From contig NZ_OY782757.1 of the NCBI RefSeq assembly GCF_963678185.1, positions 2,752,388 to 2,816,387 on the forward strand: a stretch of DNA of 64,000 nt. Reading direction: 5' to 3'. The notes beneath the pieces were generated by a model. That model had not been told where the DNA came from, made no database searches, and was given only the letters and a program-made list of their open reading frames with translations. Source of the DNA: an uncultured Tolumonas sp. Lineage in GTDB: Bacteria; Pseudomonadota; Gammaproteobacteria; Enterobacterales; Aeromonadaceae. This document shows, in pieces, positions 25,926-35,126 of the stretch (position 1 is the stretch's first letter; each line of letters opens with the position of its first letter). The translations under genes were made by a program, and so were the position numbers.

Positions 25926-26648
25926 TCACGATAATTCAGACAGCTGGTTTTTCAGCAGTACGATGGTTTGTTTATGAAGTTGGCAGACGCGTGATTCGGT
26001 TAAATCAAGCACCAGCGCGATCTCTTTCATGTTCAGTTCATATTGGTAATACAACGCCAGCAGCAGTTGGTCGCGTTTCGATAACACGGCGAGTGCTTTT
26101 TTCAGCGACATTTGAATTTCGAGTTGATGGAAATCATCATCGCCGTTGCTGGTTGGGTATGTGCATTCCAGCAGTTCATCCAGACTTTGCATGGCTTCTG
26201 CCTGGCTGGCATAAAACAGTTCGCGCACTTCATCGGGCGTGATGTTGAGGATCTCGGCCAATTCTTGTTCGTTTGGCATACGCCCCAGTTGGTTGGTCTG
26301 TTTACGCACCACTTGATTAAATGCATTGGCCTGCTGGCGTAATTGACGCGGGCGCCAATCTTGTCTGCGTAATTCATCCAGCATGGCACCACGAATACGC
26401 TTAAAGGCAAAACCTTCAAACATGGCGTCAGGTGTACCATAGCGGCGTAATGCTTCCAGTAACCCAAGTAGCCCGATCTGTTCCAGATCTTCACGCGCCA
26501 TACTGGCGGTGATCTGGCTGCGCAGATGGGTCAGCGCCCGTTTGACCAGATAAAGATAAGGCACCAGCTGTGCCTGCTCATCCTGCGGGCTGCTGGTTGG
26601 AGGGGGAAATGAGCCGTAGCTATCTTCTGACAAACATTCTTGCAGCAT
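25926..26648 (-). CDS. lafS: LafS/FliA, sigma-28 of the lateral flagellar system
   Basis: A 240-residue FliA-type sigma factor with regions 2 (YLYLVKRALTHLRSQITASMAREDLEQIGLLGLLEAL), 3 (RQLRQQANAFNQVVRKQTNQLGRMPNEQELA) and 4 (LALYYQYELNMKEIALVLDLTESRVCQLH). It directs late flagellar genes such as flagellin, held back by FlgM. Candidate sites of its type occur upstream of flgM and fliM in this window. Located between fliL and motA, the lafFSTU order of lateral systems. Confidence 0.92.
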   Translation of the reverse strand: MLQECLSEDSYGSFPPPTSSPQDEQAQLVPYLYLVKRALTHLRSQITASMAREDLEQIGLLGLLEALRRYGTPDAMFEGFAFKRIRGAMLDELRRQDWRPRQLRQQANAFNQVVRKQTNQLGRMPNEQELAEILNITPDEVRELFYASQAEAMQSLDELLECTYPTSNGDDDFHQLEIQMSLKKALAVLSKRDQLLLALYYQYELNMKEIALVLDLTESRVCQLHKQTIVLLKNQLSELS

Positions 26649-26657
26649 CAGTGATCC

Positions 26658-27125
26658 TTACTGCACGACATATTTGGTGATCAGCACTTCATCCAGCGCA
26701 GCTTTGAAACCGTAGTTTTGCAAGGTGCTGATCAGGCGTTCTTGCAACTCGGTTTGCAGATGTTCGACATGATGCAGTTCTTCAGTGAGCTGAGCTTCGT
26801 TGCGTTGACTGAAATATTGCACCAGTGAATTGCGGATCACCGGCATCAGTTCATCATAACTTTCGATTTGCGATGCACTGTGGGTAACCAGCGTCATTTC
26901 CAGCATCAAATAATGGCGACTGGCATCGCCATCGATGCTGATCACGAATTTTTCCAGTGGCTTGAACAGCGGTTTTTTACTGACTTCCGGCATTGTCGGT
27001 TGTTCATTGTGCGCTGCGGCGCCATACCAATCTGGGTGGCCGATGACCAATAAGGTGGCTCCCACACTGAACAGAATCAGTAGTAGCCCACCAATCACGG
27101 ATATGAGAATTGCCTTTTTATTCAC
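26658..27125 (-). CDS. lafF: FliL/LafF, basal-body-associated protein
   Basis: A 155-residue FliL protein with an N-terminal membrane helix (AILISVIGGLLLILFSVGATLLV) and a periplasmic FliL domain: KPLFKPLEKFVISIDGD, RNSLVQYFSQRNEAQLT, and a C-terminal VLITKYVVQ. FliL surrounds the stator and helps torque or motor stability. It lies between fliK and the sigma-28 gene, 9 bases before the latter. Confidence 0.9.
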   Translation of the reverse strand: MNKKAILISVIGGLLLILFSVGATLLVIGHPDWYGAAAHNEQPTMPEVSKKPLFKPLEKFVISIDGDASRHYLMLEMTLVTHSASQIESYDELMPVIRNSLVQYFSQRNEAQLTEELHHVEHLQTELQERLISTLQNYGFKAALDEVLITKYVVQ

Positions 27126-27140
27126 GGGATAATTTCTCCA

Positions 27141-28541
27141 TTACACCACCGTATTTAACCAGTCACCGGTGGCGGCTGGTTCTGAAGAGGCTGCGGTTGC
27201 TGTTGTGTCGCTGCTGATTGCGGGCGCACTGATAATGTCGGGGTCGATTGTTTGCGCATAAGACGGCTGACGCTGTTGCGGGGTGGATGATTGTTGCTGC
27301 CCGATATCGACATCAATCGTGCCGTTATGTTCAGTGCTGAGTAACTGACGTAATTGCTCTCGGCTGTTTTGCAGCGATTCACGAACGCCGCTGTGTTCGG
27401 CATTGATTTGCACGGTCATCTTGTCGCCATCAATACGGATAGCGATAGCTAATTGCCCTAGGCTTGGTGGATCTAACCGAATGGTGGTTTGCTGGGTTTT
27501 CTGACTCAATTGTGTCGACACCTGCTGTTTTAAGGTATCGAGCAACTGTTCGCCCAGTTGTTGTGTGGTTGACGTTGTACTGCTTGATGGCAGCGGTATG
27601 TTCGGCGTGGCTGATAACGACGTACTGTCTGCAAATAGTGAAAGCTCGCTGAGGATCTGCGTGAGCGACTGATTGGTGGTGGGATTCGTGTCGCTGGTCA
27701 GTTTTCCACTCAGTGGCGTGAAATTGCTATTGCTCATCGTTGATGCGAATGATGTCGCTGTTGTCGATGCCGTTAACCAGTTGGAAATGTTGTTGTTGCT
27801 GGTTGTGCTTGTCATGACTGATGGGGTCGTTGCGGCGGTCACCGCACTGCTGGATAACAAACCATTATCAACATTGCTTGCTGTTGTCGTCAGTATGCTG
27901 GTGTTGGGTTGCGCTGAAGGCATGGCTGGGAGTGTTAACACCGAAATATTTAAACTTTGCGAACTGTTATCGCTGGATGAAGTCGTGCGGCTGTTTTCAG
28001 TATCAGTTACTGGAGTGTTTTTTCCGGATGACACATTTATTTTCCCCGTGCTATTCAGCGCTAATACGTGGGGTTCATTGGAGCTGGTTGCCTGCAATAG
28101 GGCGGTGGTGCTGTCAGTGTCAGGTGCCCTGGCATCGACATTAGCCTGAGACTGGCTGCTGGCCGCTGTTGGTAAAGAAGATAACGTTGGGGCGGCCGTT
28201 TCTGTGCTGCTCTCGGAAAAAGTTTGCCCTAATGCCAGTTGTAAGGGGGTAACCAGCTGGCTGGAAAGCTGATCGCTATCCAGTGTCGGCGTCATAACGA
28301 CCGGCGCTATTGCAGTATCGGTGGCCTCAGCGCTGTCATCAGTGGCGATGTCATTAACGCAATTGGCTGCCGTTTGTGGCTCACCGTCATCGGACATCAC
28401 GGCAGGCGAATGTGGCGTGTCATCCGGCAATGAAAAGGTCGCCGCTGTTTCTGTCGGTGTGCTGGCGCTGCTGTTTGTTGCCACCGTGGTAGTGCCGGTG
28501 GTTAATAACGTAGCGTTATTGGTTAATGCGCTTACTGCCAT
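27141..28541 (-). CDS. lafE: FliK/LafE, hook-length control protein
   Basis: A 466-residue hook-length control protein. Residues 1-340 are low-complexity, rich in Ser, Thr and Ala, as expected for an unfolded molecular ruler. The conserved C-terminal domain appears near 350-400 as TIRLDPPSLGQLAIAIRIDG, followed by VQINAEHSGVRESLQNSREQLR. It is exported and switches FlhB specificity from hook to filament. The start overlaps the lafD end by 10 bases. Confidence 0.88.
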   Translation of the reverse strand: MAVSALTNNATLLTTGTTTVATNSSASTPTETAATFSLPDDTPHSPAVMSDDGEPQTAANCVNDIATDDSAEATDTAIAPVVMTPTLDSDQLSSQLVTPLQLALGQTFSESSTETAAPTLSSLPTAASSQSQANVDARAPDTDSTTALLQATSSNEPHVLALNSTGKINVSSGKNTPVTDTENSRTTSSSDNSSQSLNISVLTLPAMPSAQPNTSILTTTASNVDNGLLSSSAVTAATTPSVMTSTTSNNNISNWLTASTTATSFASTMSNSNFTPLSGKLTSDTNPTTNQSLTQILSELSLFADSTSLSATPNIPLPSSSTTSTTQQLGEQLLDTLKQQVSTQLSQKTQQTTIRLDPPSLGQLAIAIRIDGDKMTVQINAEHSGVRESLQNSREQLRQLLSTEHNGTIDVDIGQQQSSTPQQRQPSYAQTIDPDIISAPAISSDTTATAASSEPAATGDWLNTVV

Positions 28542-28861
28542 CCTTGGGCCTCTTGATAGGCGCGCAGCCCTTCTTTTTGGTCATGGAATTTTTCGATTTG
28601 CGCTGCCAGTCGTTTTTTTCGCAGTAACCCTTGTTGCTGTAATTTTTCCAGGCAAAAGTGCAGCGCGGTTAATTCGCGTTGTAAGGCTTGTTTATAGACC
28701 GGCGATTGATAGATCACGTTGAGTAATCGATGTACCTCCAGGTTGGTCTTTTGAATATCGAGCCACTGCTCTGCGTTCAGTGCCACCTCAAATTGCTGGA
28801 TGTAATTGCGGATAAGACGCGCTATTTGTCGCTGTTTTTCCATCATTGTTAGCTGCGCCAT
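28532..28861 (-). CDS. lafD: FliT-like export chaperone (LafD position)
   Basis: A 109-residue helical protein, probably a FliT-type chaperone of the cap protein. Position between fliS and fliK equals lafD of Vibrio lateral systems, and the helical, Gln/Glu-rich sequence (RQIARLIRNYIQQFEVALNAEQW, LHFCLEKLQQQGLLRKKRL) fits, but no strong FliT motif is visible. The frame is open to 28930; I use the ATG at 28861, preceded by CACGGGAATGG. Name given mainly from gene order. Confidence 0.65.
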   Translation of the reverse strand: MAQLTMMEKQRQIARLIRNYIQQFEVALNAEQWLDIQKTNLEVHRLLNVIYQSPVYKQALQRELTALHFCLEKLQQQGLLRKKRLAAQIEKFHDQKEGLRAYQEAQGWQ

Positions 28862-28957
28862 GTTTCCATTCCCGTGACTTAATATCGATGTAGCAATTGA
28901 TGTGCCACTGGAAAATATTATGTTATTCAATGCTTTATTGTTTGTTTTTGCTGATTA

Positions 28958-28997
28958 CGGAAGGTGTGCTTCCGCAACTGTTTCCGCGCACGCGGAA
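28958..28997. other. Tandem hairpins between fliS and lafD
   Basis: Two adjacent dyads in the 160-bp gap after fliS: CGGAAG-GTGTG-CTTCCG (28958-28974) and TTCCGCG-CA-CGCGGAA (28982-28997). Both share a GGAAG-type core. Neither has a clear T-run, so mRNA processing or partial attenuation inside the laf operon is as likely as termination. Confidence 0.5.
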
Positions 28998-29021
28998 GGA
29001 AATAGAAAGACTATTTTGGCT

Positions 29022-29414
29022 TTAGCCCGCCGCATGACGTTTGGCAAAGCCAATCCAGCCTGTTCTGATTTCGTGGAGTATTTTGCGTACCTGTTGCAGT
29101 TCTGCCGCATCATTGCGGATGCTGGCTTTCATCAGTCGTTTGCCGCAAAACTGATAAAGCTGTTTCAAGTGCGTGGCCAGATTGCCACCTTGTTCGAGAT
29201 CGAGCGCCACACTGAGGCCGCTGAGAATGCGCATGCTTTTTTTAATCGCTTCACCTTTACGGGCGTAGTTTCGGGCCTGCATATGGCCTTCTGCGCGATC
29301 GAGCTCATCCATCAGGCCGTCCATCAGCATAATGACCAGTTGGGGAGGGCTGGCGTTGGCGGCTTTGACGGTAATTTCAGTTTGACGATAAGAGTCGTAA
29401 CCGGTGTCATACAT
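29022..29414 (-). CDS. lafC: FliS/LafC, flagellin export chaperone
   Basis: A 130-residue FliS chaperone, normal length. MYDTGYDSYRQTEITVKAANASPPQLVIMLMDGLMDELDRAEG is the characteristic start; it binds flagellin C termini before export. The frame remains open upstream into fliD, but the start at 29414 has a GAGGAAATTACC ribosome site and the family N terminus. It lies 20 bases after the fliD stop. Confidence 0.93.
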   Translation of the reverse strand: MYDTGYDSYRQTEITVKAANASPPQLVIMLMDGLMDELDRAEGHMQARNYARKGEAIKKSMRILSGLSVALDLEQGGNLATHLKQLYQFCGKRLMKASIRNDAAELQQVRKILHEIRTGWIGFAKRHAAG

Positions 29415-29434
29415 GGTAATTTCCTCGGACGATA

Positions 29435-30757
29435 TTAGGTGCTGAGAATGGACATGCTGCTTTCCAGCTCCGCCAGCGTGATCTGCATCTGGGTGAAATC
29501 TTCCAGATAGGTGTTGTAGAGATTGGTCATCTTGGTGTCCCACGCATCTTGGCGATCAGTGACACGATCGAGACTGTCTTGTGCGCTGTCTTCCAAATCA
29601 GCCACGATGCCACCACTTTCGGTGTAAGGGTCGAGCAATGACTGCAATGCATCGAAAATGCCGTCATCATCGCTAAATACGCTGGTCAAAATGTCGGGAT
29701 TGGCTGCCAGTGCTGATTCCAGCGCATCACTGTCAATTTCCAACGTACCGGAGCTGGTGAATTCAAGCCCGATATCTGAGAGGGAATAACCGTCGGGCAA
29801 TGATGAACGAATGGTATTTTTGAGGCTGCTGATCAGCCCACGCACGGTAGAGTCACCATCGAGATCGCCACCGTCGTAGAGATCGGTCAAGCTGCTGACT
29901 AAGTCATTAAAGGTATCCACAAGGGTTTGTAGATTGGTTTCGACCGTGTCGTCATCGGCTTCCACATTCAGGGTAATGGGCGAGTCGGTGCTGTCTTGGG
30001 CATCTGTCAGCGTGATGGTGAGGCCATCGATGACATCCTCCATGGTATTACTGCTGGAGGTGATCGAAATCGCGTTGCTGGAGCTACCTAATTTGATAAT
30101 GGCGTCTTGTGCTTCACTCAACACGGTCATGTTGCTGAGTGCGTCGGTTAATTCGGTGGTGGCGGTGCTGGCTGTGCCGGCGGTGTAGCTGGTGGTCACG
30201 GCATAATCTTCGCCGGTCTCTTCACTGGATAACATCAACATGACGCTATCGCCGCTTTGGATCAAACTGGCTTGCACGCCGGGGTTGTCTTCATTGCTGT
30301 TGATGGCGCTGACCAGATCATCCAAGGTAGCACCGCTGCCGAGGGTCGACAGATCAATCGTCATCTCTTCACCATCGACGGTAAAGGTGAGCGTGCCATC
30401 GGTAGGCAGTGCCCAGTCTTCGCTGTCGAAGCTCATAACCGATTGATAAGACTGTGCCAGTTGCTCGACAAAAATACTGTAACTGCTTTCAGATGCGCTG
30501 CCGTCTGACGTGACGGTGAAATAGTCGCTGTCGCTGGTGGTGCAGGTTTGTGCACTCAGGGCTAAATCAGAGTCATCATCACTGTAACTGTCGAGGGTGT
30601 CTTGAAAATCGCTGAGTAAGCTTTCTAAGCTGGAATAACCACTGACCAGTGTGCTGTATTTGTCCGATTTATCGGATAACAGGGTGTCCATGCCCGCACG
30701 TTCAGATTCAACCAGTGCTTCGGCCAGCGCGGCGGGATCGTAATCGCTATAAGACAT
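29435..30757 (-). CDS. lafB: FliD/LafB, filament cap protein
   Basis: A 440-residue hook-associated protein 2. The FliD N region includes YDPAALAEALVESERAGMDTLLSDKSDKYSTLVSGYSSLESLL; the C region ends with coiled DRQDAWDTKMTNLYNTYLEDFTQMQ, typical of FliD C termini. The centre is rich in Asp, Ser and Thr. It caps the growing filament. It starts 65 bases after flagellin, beyond a terminator. Confidence 0.9.
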   Translation of the reverse strand: MSYSDYDPAALAEALVESERAGMDTLLSDKSDKYSTLVSGYSSLESLLSDFQDTLDSYSDDDSDLALSAQTCTTSDSDYFTVTSDGSASESSYSIFVEQLAQSYQSVMSFDSEDWALPTDGTLTFTVDGEEMTIDLSTLGSGATLDDLVSAINSNEDNPGVQASLIQSGDSVMLMLSSEETGEDYAVTTSYTAGTASTATTELTDALSNMTVLSEAQDAIIKLGSSSNAISITSSSNTMEDVIDGLTITLTDAQDSTDSPITLNVEADDDTVETNLQTLVDTFNDLVSSLTDLYDGGDLDGDSTVRGLISSLKNTIRSSLPDGYSLSDIGLEFTSSGTLEIDSDALESALAANPDILTSVFSDDDGIFDALQSLLDPYTESGGIVADLEDSAQDSLDRVTDRQDAWDTKMTNLYNTYLEDFTQMQITLAELESSMSILST

Positions 30758-30771
30758 GTTTTACTCCACAA

Positions 30772-30796
30772 ACAAAAATAAAAACGAGCCGCTCGT
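30772..30796 (-). terminator. Terminator after flagellin gene
   Basis: On the minus strand ACGAGC-G-GCTCGT is followed by TTTTATTTTT. It lies between the flagellin stop and fliD, and would make flagellin mRNA more abundant than the downstream laf messages. Confidence 0.8.
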
Positions 30797-30821
30797 GCTA
30801 TCACTTGCGACCCGTCATGCA

Positions 30822-31664
30822 TTAACCCAACAAGTTGGTGATCAGGCTCTGCATCTGGCTGACGCCGCTGAGCACTGACATACCGGCTTGTTCCAGCAAC
30901 TCTTGTTTGCTCATTTCAGCGGTTTCAGACGCGTAGTCCGCATCCATGATGTTACCGATCGCGGTGTCGGTGTTTTCTTGCATGTTGGTTAAGTTTTCTG
31001 ACGCATAATCCAGACGGTTCATGCTCGCACCCAATGAAGAACGGGTGTCAGTGACGTTAGCTAGTAGGGTTTCCATTGAATCTATAGTGGCTGAAGCATT
31101 GGTCGCAGTCAGCGTTGCAGCAGCAGCGGTGGTGATGCCTGAATTGACATCGCCCAGTTTGTCAGAGATATCAACAGATAAGGTTTCAGCGGAAGTTGCA
31201 CCCACTTGGAATGTGACTGAGTCAGCGCCTAATTTACCATCGGTAGTATCCAGCAATGATGAACCACCGTAGCTGGTGTTGCTCATGATGTCGCCCAGCT
31301 GTTCTGCCAGTTCAGAATATTCATCGTTCATCGCGGAAACGTCGCTTGATGAGTACGTTCCGTTCGCTGCGGAGGTGGCGAGGTCTTTCATACGGCCAAC
31401 GATGTCGGTCATTTCATCCAGCGCACCATCAGCGGTAGATAACATGGATGATGCGTCATCGACGTTATCCAGCGCCACATCGATACCATCACTTTCTGAT
31501 TGCATACGAGTGGCGATAGACAAGCCTGCGGCATCATCGGCAGATGAGTTAACTTGATAACCGGTAGACAAACGTTCCATGGCGGTGGTCAGTTTGTCAT
31601 TGGCTGAACTCAGTGAGTTTTGGGTAACCAGTGACGCGTAACTGGTTTGAACGGATAAAGACAT
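30822..31664 (-). CDS. lafA: Lateral flagellin LafA
   Basis: A 280-residue flagellin with only the conserved end regions. The N terminus has TSYASLVTQNSLSSANDKLTTAMERLSTGYQVNSSADDAAGLSIATRMQ; the C terminus has SLGASMNRLDYASENLTNMQENTDTA and ends SGVSQMQSLITNLLG. The variable D2/D3 region is nearly missing, which is normal for lateral flagellins. An AAGGAGAACACC ribosome site precedes the ATG. It is the single flagellin gene in the window and heads the laf block, which ends with a PilZ and a TPR-glycosyltransferase gene. Confidence 0.95.
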   Translation of the reverse strand: MSLSVQTSYASLVTQNSLSSANDKLTTAMERLSTGYQVNSSADDAAGLSIATRMQSESDGIDVALDNVDDASSMLSTADGALDEMTDIVGRMKDLATSAANGTYSSSDVSAMNDEYSELAEQLGDIMSNTSYGGSSLLDTTDGKLGADSVTFQVGATSAETLSVDISDKLGDVNSGITTAAAATLTATNASATIDSMETLLANVTDTRSSLGASMNRLDYASENLTNMQENTDTAIGNIMDADYASETAEMSKQELLEQAGMSVLSGVSQMQSLITNLLG

Positions 31665-31697
31665 GGTGTTCTCCTTGGGTTTTATTGCGCATGGCGC

Positions 31698-31705
31698 TTA
31701 TCAGC
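31698..31705 (-). promoter_or_regulatory. Sigma-28-like -10 element upstream of lafA
   Basis: GCTGATAA on the minus strand matches seven of eight bases of the sigma-28 -10 (GCCGATAA), 34 bases before the start codon. The expected -35 TAAAGTTT is not clear at the right distance, so this is tentative. Confidence 0.35.
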
Positions 31706-31796
31706 TTTGCTAACTAAGAAAAGCGACCCGAAGATGGGAAAAATGAAGCAAGGGAATTGAAAAGAAATGCTAAGAAAACCGCGCACCGGCGATGTT

Positions 31797-32831
31797 TTAA
31801 TCGAGCAAGAGTGAGATCACGTTCTTACGGCTTAAGTTGGTTTGCGCCGCTAAATTGGTGCTGGTGGTGCGATAATGTTCCGATTGCAACAGCTCTTTAA
31901 TTAATTGCTGAGAGAGTTGCAGATCGGCATCGTTGTCGGTGTCATCAAAATCGAACGCGTGATTTTCCAGCTCACCGAGCAGCTGTTTGCGGTATTTCCG
32001 CAGTCGATTGATGTTAAATTTCAACCGTTTTCGAATCGCCTCAATCTCTTGGCTGAACGCGGGAAATTGTGACGAGGTGAGACCCAGCAACTGATTGGCC
32101 AGTTGCGTGAGTAAACCATCGACTGGTTGCAGCCGGATGGATAACGGGTTGCCAGCGGGAATGCGATAACCTTCCCCAGACATGAGCAGCGGGCGATCGA
32201 GTTTTTGCCGTTCGGTGCTGTTGATGCCGAACTCCAATTGGCCGGCATTATTCAGTCGCACCTGAATGCCTTCGCGAGCGAGTGCGCTTTGCAGTCGCAC
32301 CAACAGCTCGGCTTTACTGGCATTGGCCGGTAATGTGACCGAGACGGTGGCGCGTGTGTCTCGGAAGAAAAAACCGACCTGTTCATCTTTCGGTCGTTGC
32401 ACCAGCAGATCGACTTTATCTAAAGTGAAAAATTGCTGAACGCCATTTTTTTGCAACACCCCCGGCTGTAACTGATTATCGAGCGTGTCGTGGCTTTGCA
32501 ACTGACTTTCCCACTGTTGGAGCTGGTTCGCTAACCGCTCCGCACTGGTTTGCCCCAGTGCACTGGTGAGCGCCCCTAACTGCCGAAACAGTTGAAGTGT
32601 GGCAAATTCGCTGGCTTGAGCTTCCGACAGATGAGACTGTGTCTCTGCCAGCACATGCCAGTCGTGGAAATGGCTAATGCTGTCGTTGCTGCGATTAAGT
32701 GTCGTAACCGGCAGCGGTGGGCCGGCCAATCGCTCTGGTACGGCAGTGACGGGTTGCGCTGCTGGCAGTGTCGAACCCGCAGGCGGTGTTGTGGATATGC
32801 CGCCAAGTGTCGATTGCCCGTCAATTAACAT
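31797..32831 (-). CDS. lafW: LafW-like hook-associated/flagellin-related protein
   Basis: A 344-residue protein with no well-known domain in the middle. The last 25 residues end NLAAQTNLSRKNVISLLLD, which resembles the C-terminal helix of flagellins (QANQLPQNVLSLL). The first 60 residues are low-complexity Pro/Ser/Thr-rich and look like an export-type N terminus. A gene of this sort (lafW) lies at the same place, between flgL and the flagellin, in E. coli Flag-2 systems; I use the name by position and by the C-terminal pattern. Probably exported by the flagellar machine. Confidence 0.6.
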   Translation of the reverse strand: MLIDGQSTLGGISTTPPAGSTLPAAQPVTAVPERLAGPPLPVTTLNRSNDSISHFHDWHVLAETQSHLSEAQASEFATLQLFRQLGALTSALGQTSAERLANQLQQWESQLQSHDTLDNQLQPGVLQKNGVQQFFTLDKVDLLVQRPKDEQVGFFFRDTRATVSVTLPANASKAELLVRLQSALAREGIQVRLNNAGQLEFGINSTERQKLDRPLLMSGEGYRIPAGNPLSIRLQPVDGLLTQLANQLLGLTSSQFPAFSQEIEAIRKRLKFNINRLRKYRKQLLGELENHAFDFDDTDNDADLQLSQQLIKELLQSEHYRTTSTNLAAQTNLSRKNVISLLLD

Positions 32832-32843
32832 GCGTGATCACCT

Positions 32844-33740
32844 TTAAATTTCATCAAACAGACTCAGCCCCATGACATTCGAAATCACCGATTGGGTTGC
32901 CTGAATGGTGGTGAGTAACTCTTCTGATTTGATGGAGGCTTCGGAGTAATCCATGCTGCCGATGGTGTTGCTCAAGTTTTCGCTGTAAAGCAGTGTCTCT
33001 TCGTGCGCGGAGTTGAGTGCATCTAATTCGTTGTCTCGCGAGCCTATGCTGCTGACGGCGCTCGACAGATTGCTAGCAGTGTCGTCGATCGTGGTCAGCA
33101 TCGACGCGACTTGCGTGGCGACATCATCAGAACTGCTGAGGCTGCTGATCAGATCTGACATGTCGTTGAAAAAATTACTGCCCCCGCTGAAGAAAATATC
33201 GCTCAGGTTATCGGTGGCATCAATCGTTACCCCTTCCGAAACCACCACGCCCAGTTGGTAGTCATCCCCTTCGTAGGTGTAATTGCCGCTGCTATCGACC
33301 GACACGGGAGCGGTGTCGCTTTTACTGCCAGAAAACAGGTAAGTGCCATCGGAATCGGTGGCATTCGACAGATCGACCAAGGTGTCGAGCAGCGATTGCA
33401 TCTGTTCGGCAACGGAAGTGAGGTCATCGCTGTCATAGGTGCCATTGCCGGCCTGCACTGCGAGGCTACGCAATTCACTCATCACATCGGTCATGCTGGA
33501 AAATTGCGTTTCTGAGGCATCTAGCATGCTCTCTGCGGTCGTAATGTTGTCTTGATATTGGGATATTTTTGCCTGCTGGCTGGTGAGATCTTGCAAGCGG
33601 GTGTAGCTGATGGCGTCATCTGACGGGGAGTTCACGCGTAACCCCGTCGACATTTGTTCTGCCACTTCAGCATATTCCGAGTAGCTGTTTTGCAGATATT
33701 TCACCATTAGCGTGGAGGTTTGGGCCGTGCTGACGCGCAT
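32844..33740 (-). CDS. flgL: FlgL, hook-filament junction protein
   Basis: A 298-residue FlgL (HAP3). N terminus MRVSTAQTSTLMVKYLQNSYSEYAEVAEQMSTGLRVNSPSDD and C terminus MDYSEASIKSEELLTTIQATQSVISNVMGLSLFDEI follow the flagellin-like pattern. With FlgK it joins hook and filament. It follows flgK by 10 bases and is followed by the LafW-like gene. Confidence 0.92.
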   Translation of the reverse strand: MRVSTAQTSTLMVKYLQNSYSEYAEVAEQMSTGLRVNSPSDDAISYTRLQDLTSQQAKISQYQDNITTAESMLDASETQFSSMTDVMSELRSLAVQAGNGTYDSDDLTSVAEQMQSLLDTLVDLSNATDSDGTYLFSGSKSDTAPVSVDSSGNYTYEGDDYQLGVVVSEGVTIDATDNLSDIFFSGGSNFFNDMSDLISSLSSSDDVATQVASMLTTIDDTASNLSSAVSSIGSRDNELDALNSAHEETLLYSENLSNTIGSMDYSEASIKSEELLTTIQATQSVISNVMGLSLFDEI

Positions 33741-33750
33741 CGTGGGATCC

Positions 33751-35052
33751 TTAGAACATGCTCATTAAAGTGTCAAACAATTCACTGGCGACAGTGATCA
33801 CCTTGGCGTTTGCTTCATACGCCGCTTGATAGGTCAGCAAATTGGCCGCCTCTTCATCGGAGCTCACGCCGCTGTTCGATGCAATGCTGCTGGTGACGCT
33901 GTCGACGAGTTCGGTATTGGCCGTCAGCGTGGCACTGGCTGAACTGCTTTGAATGGCGACATCTGAGACCATGGAACTATAGGTGTCGGATTGATCTTCT
34001 TGTAAATCGATCATCAACAGTAAATTGGCGTTGTTGTTCGAACCGCTGGTTGCTGAATCAGAAAACGCCAAATCATCGCTGGTGATGCTACTGCTCACGG
34101 CCAGTGTGCCCGCGGCATTGCTGCTGTCGTAGGTAAACAAGGCCGAACCACTGTCACCATCGATGTCATAACCACTTGTTTGCAACGAATTAAACTCATC
34201 AGCAATGGTGGCCGCTAAATCATTTAATGCGCTGAGGGTGGGGGTTAATACGTCGGTTTCATAGTCGATTAACCCACCAATGCTGCCACCGGCATCGTCA
34301 CCAACTGAAAAGGTCTGGCTGCCATATTGCAGGGCGATCTCGCCATTATCGAGACTCAAGGTGGCGGCCGTGCTGCCAGACACCAGCGGTTGACCTTGAC
34401 CGAGGGTTAGGGTGTAAGAGCCATCCGATTGTTCGCTGACATTCACTTCAAGTAAATCAGACAGATCGGTCACGGCCTGATCGCGGCTGTCTTCCAATGA
34501 GCTGGTGTCGCCCCCTTGTTGCTTGAGCGCGACAATTTGCTCATTCAAGGTAGCAATCGTGCTGGTTAGGTCATTAACCGAGGTCACTGAGCTATCGAGC
34601 TGTTCGTTAATGCTGCTGTATTGGTCATTCAGATTTTCAGACAACCAATTAAAGCCATTGGCCAAGGCCTCAGCGCTACTGAGCACGGCTTCCCGAGACG
34701 CATCGTCATCCGGCGTGCTGCTGGCAGCGCTTAAGGCGGAATAGAAGCTGTCTAATAAGGTATCAATGCCCATGGTGTCACTGCTGAGCAGTGATTCTGT
34801 CGAGGTGATATTTTCGCTGTAACTGGTGGCGTAGCCCACCTCAGAGGTGGCGCTCCACAACTGCGTGTTCAGGTATTGATCGACCACGCGAGTGATGCTG
34901 TCAACCGTCACGCCACCATCGCTGTTACTCGATAATTGCGCTGTCAGGCGGCTGTAGCCATCGGTGGTGGCATTGGCGACGTTCTGACCAATCATGTTCA
35001 AGACCACCTGACTGGACATCAGGCCGGAGGTGGCGGTGCTGATAAGCGACAT
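33751..35052 (-). CDS. flgK: FlgK, hook-filament junction protein
   Basis: A 433-residue HAP1 protein, shorter than the roughly 550 of E. coli FlgK. N terminus MSLISTATSGLMSSQVVLNMIGQNVANATTDGYSRLTAQ carries the rod/hook motif; C terminus NLLTYQAAYEANAKVITVASELFDTLMSMF is typical. The centre is rich in Ser, Asp and Thr. It follows flgJ with a 74-base gap. Confidence 0.92.
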   Translation of the reverse strand: MSLISTATSGLMSSQVVLNMIGQNVANATTDGYSRLTAQLSSNSDGGVTVDSITRVVDQYLNTQLWSATSEVGYATSYSENITSTESLLSSDTMGIDTLLDSFYSALSAASSTPDDDASREAVLSSAEALANGFNWLSENLNDQYSSINEQLDSSVTSVNDLTSTIATLNEQIVALKQQGGDTSSLEDSRDQAVTDLSDLLEVNVSEQSDGSYTLTLGQGQPLVSGSTAATLSLDNGEIALQYGSQTFSVGDDAGGSIGGLIDYETDVLTPTLSALNDLAATIADEFNSLQTSGYDIDGDSGSALFTYDSSNAAGTLAVSSSITSDDLAFSDSATSGSNNNANLLLMIDLQEDQSDTYSSMVSDVAIQSSSASATLTANTELVDSVTSSIASNSGVSSDEEAANLLTYQAAYEANAKVITVASELFDTLMSMF

Positions 35053-35126
35053 CTGAGATCCTTGCCTGCCAAGTTAGCCGAAAAATGGGTATTAAGTGTG
35101 AGGTATTAACAGTAAGAGGCGACCAA

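Noticed and set aside
27464..28149. Long plus-strand open frames opposite fliK
   Set aside because: They arise from the Ser/Thr-rich repetitive codons of fliK on the other strand and contain no start signal or motif.
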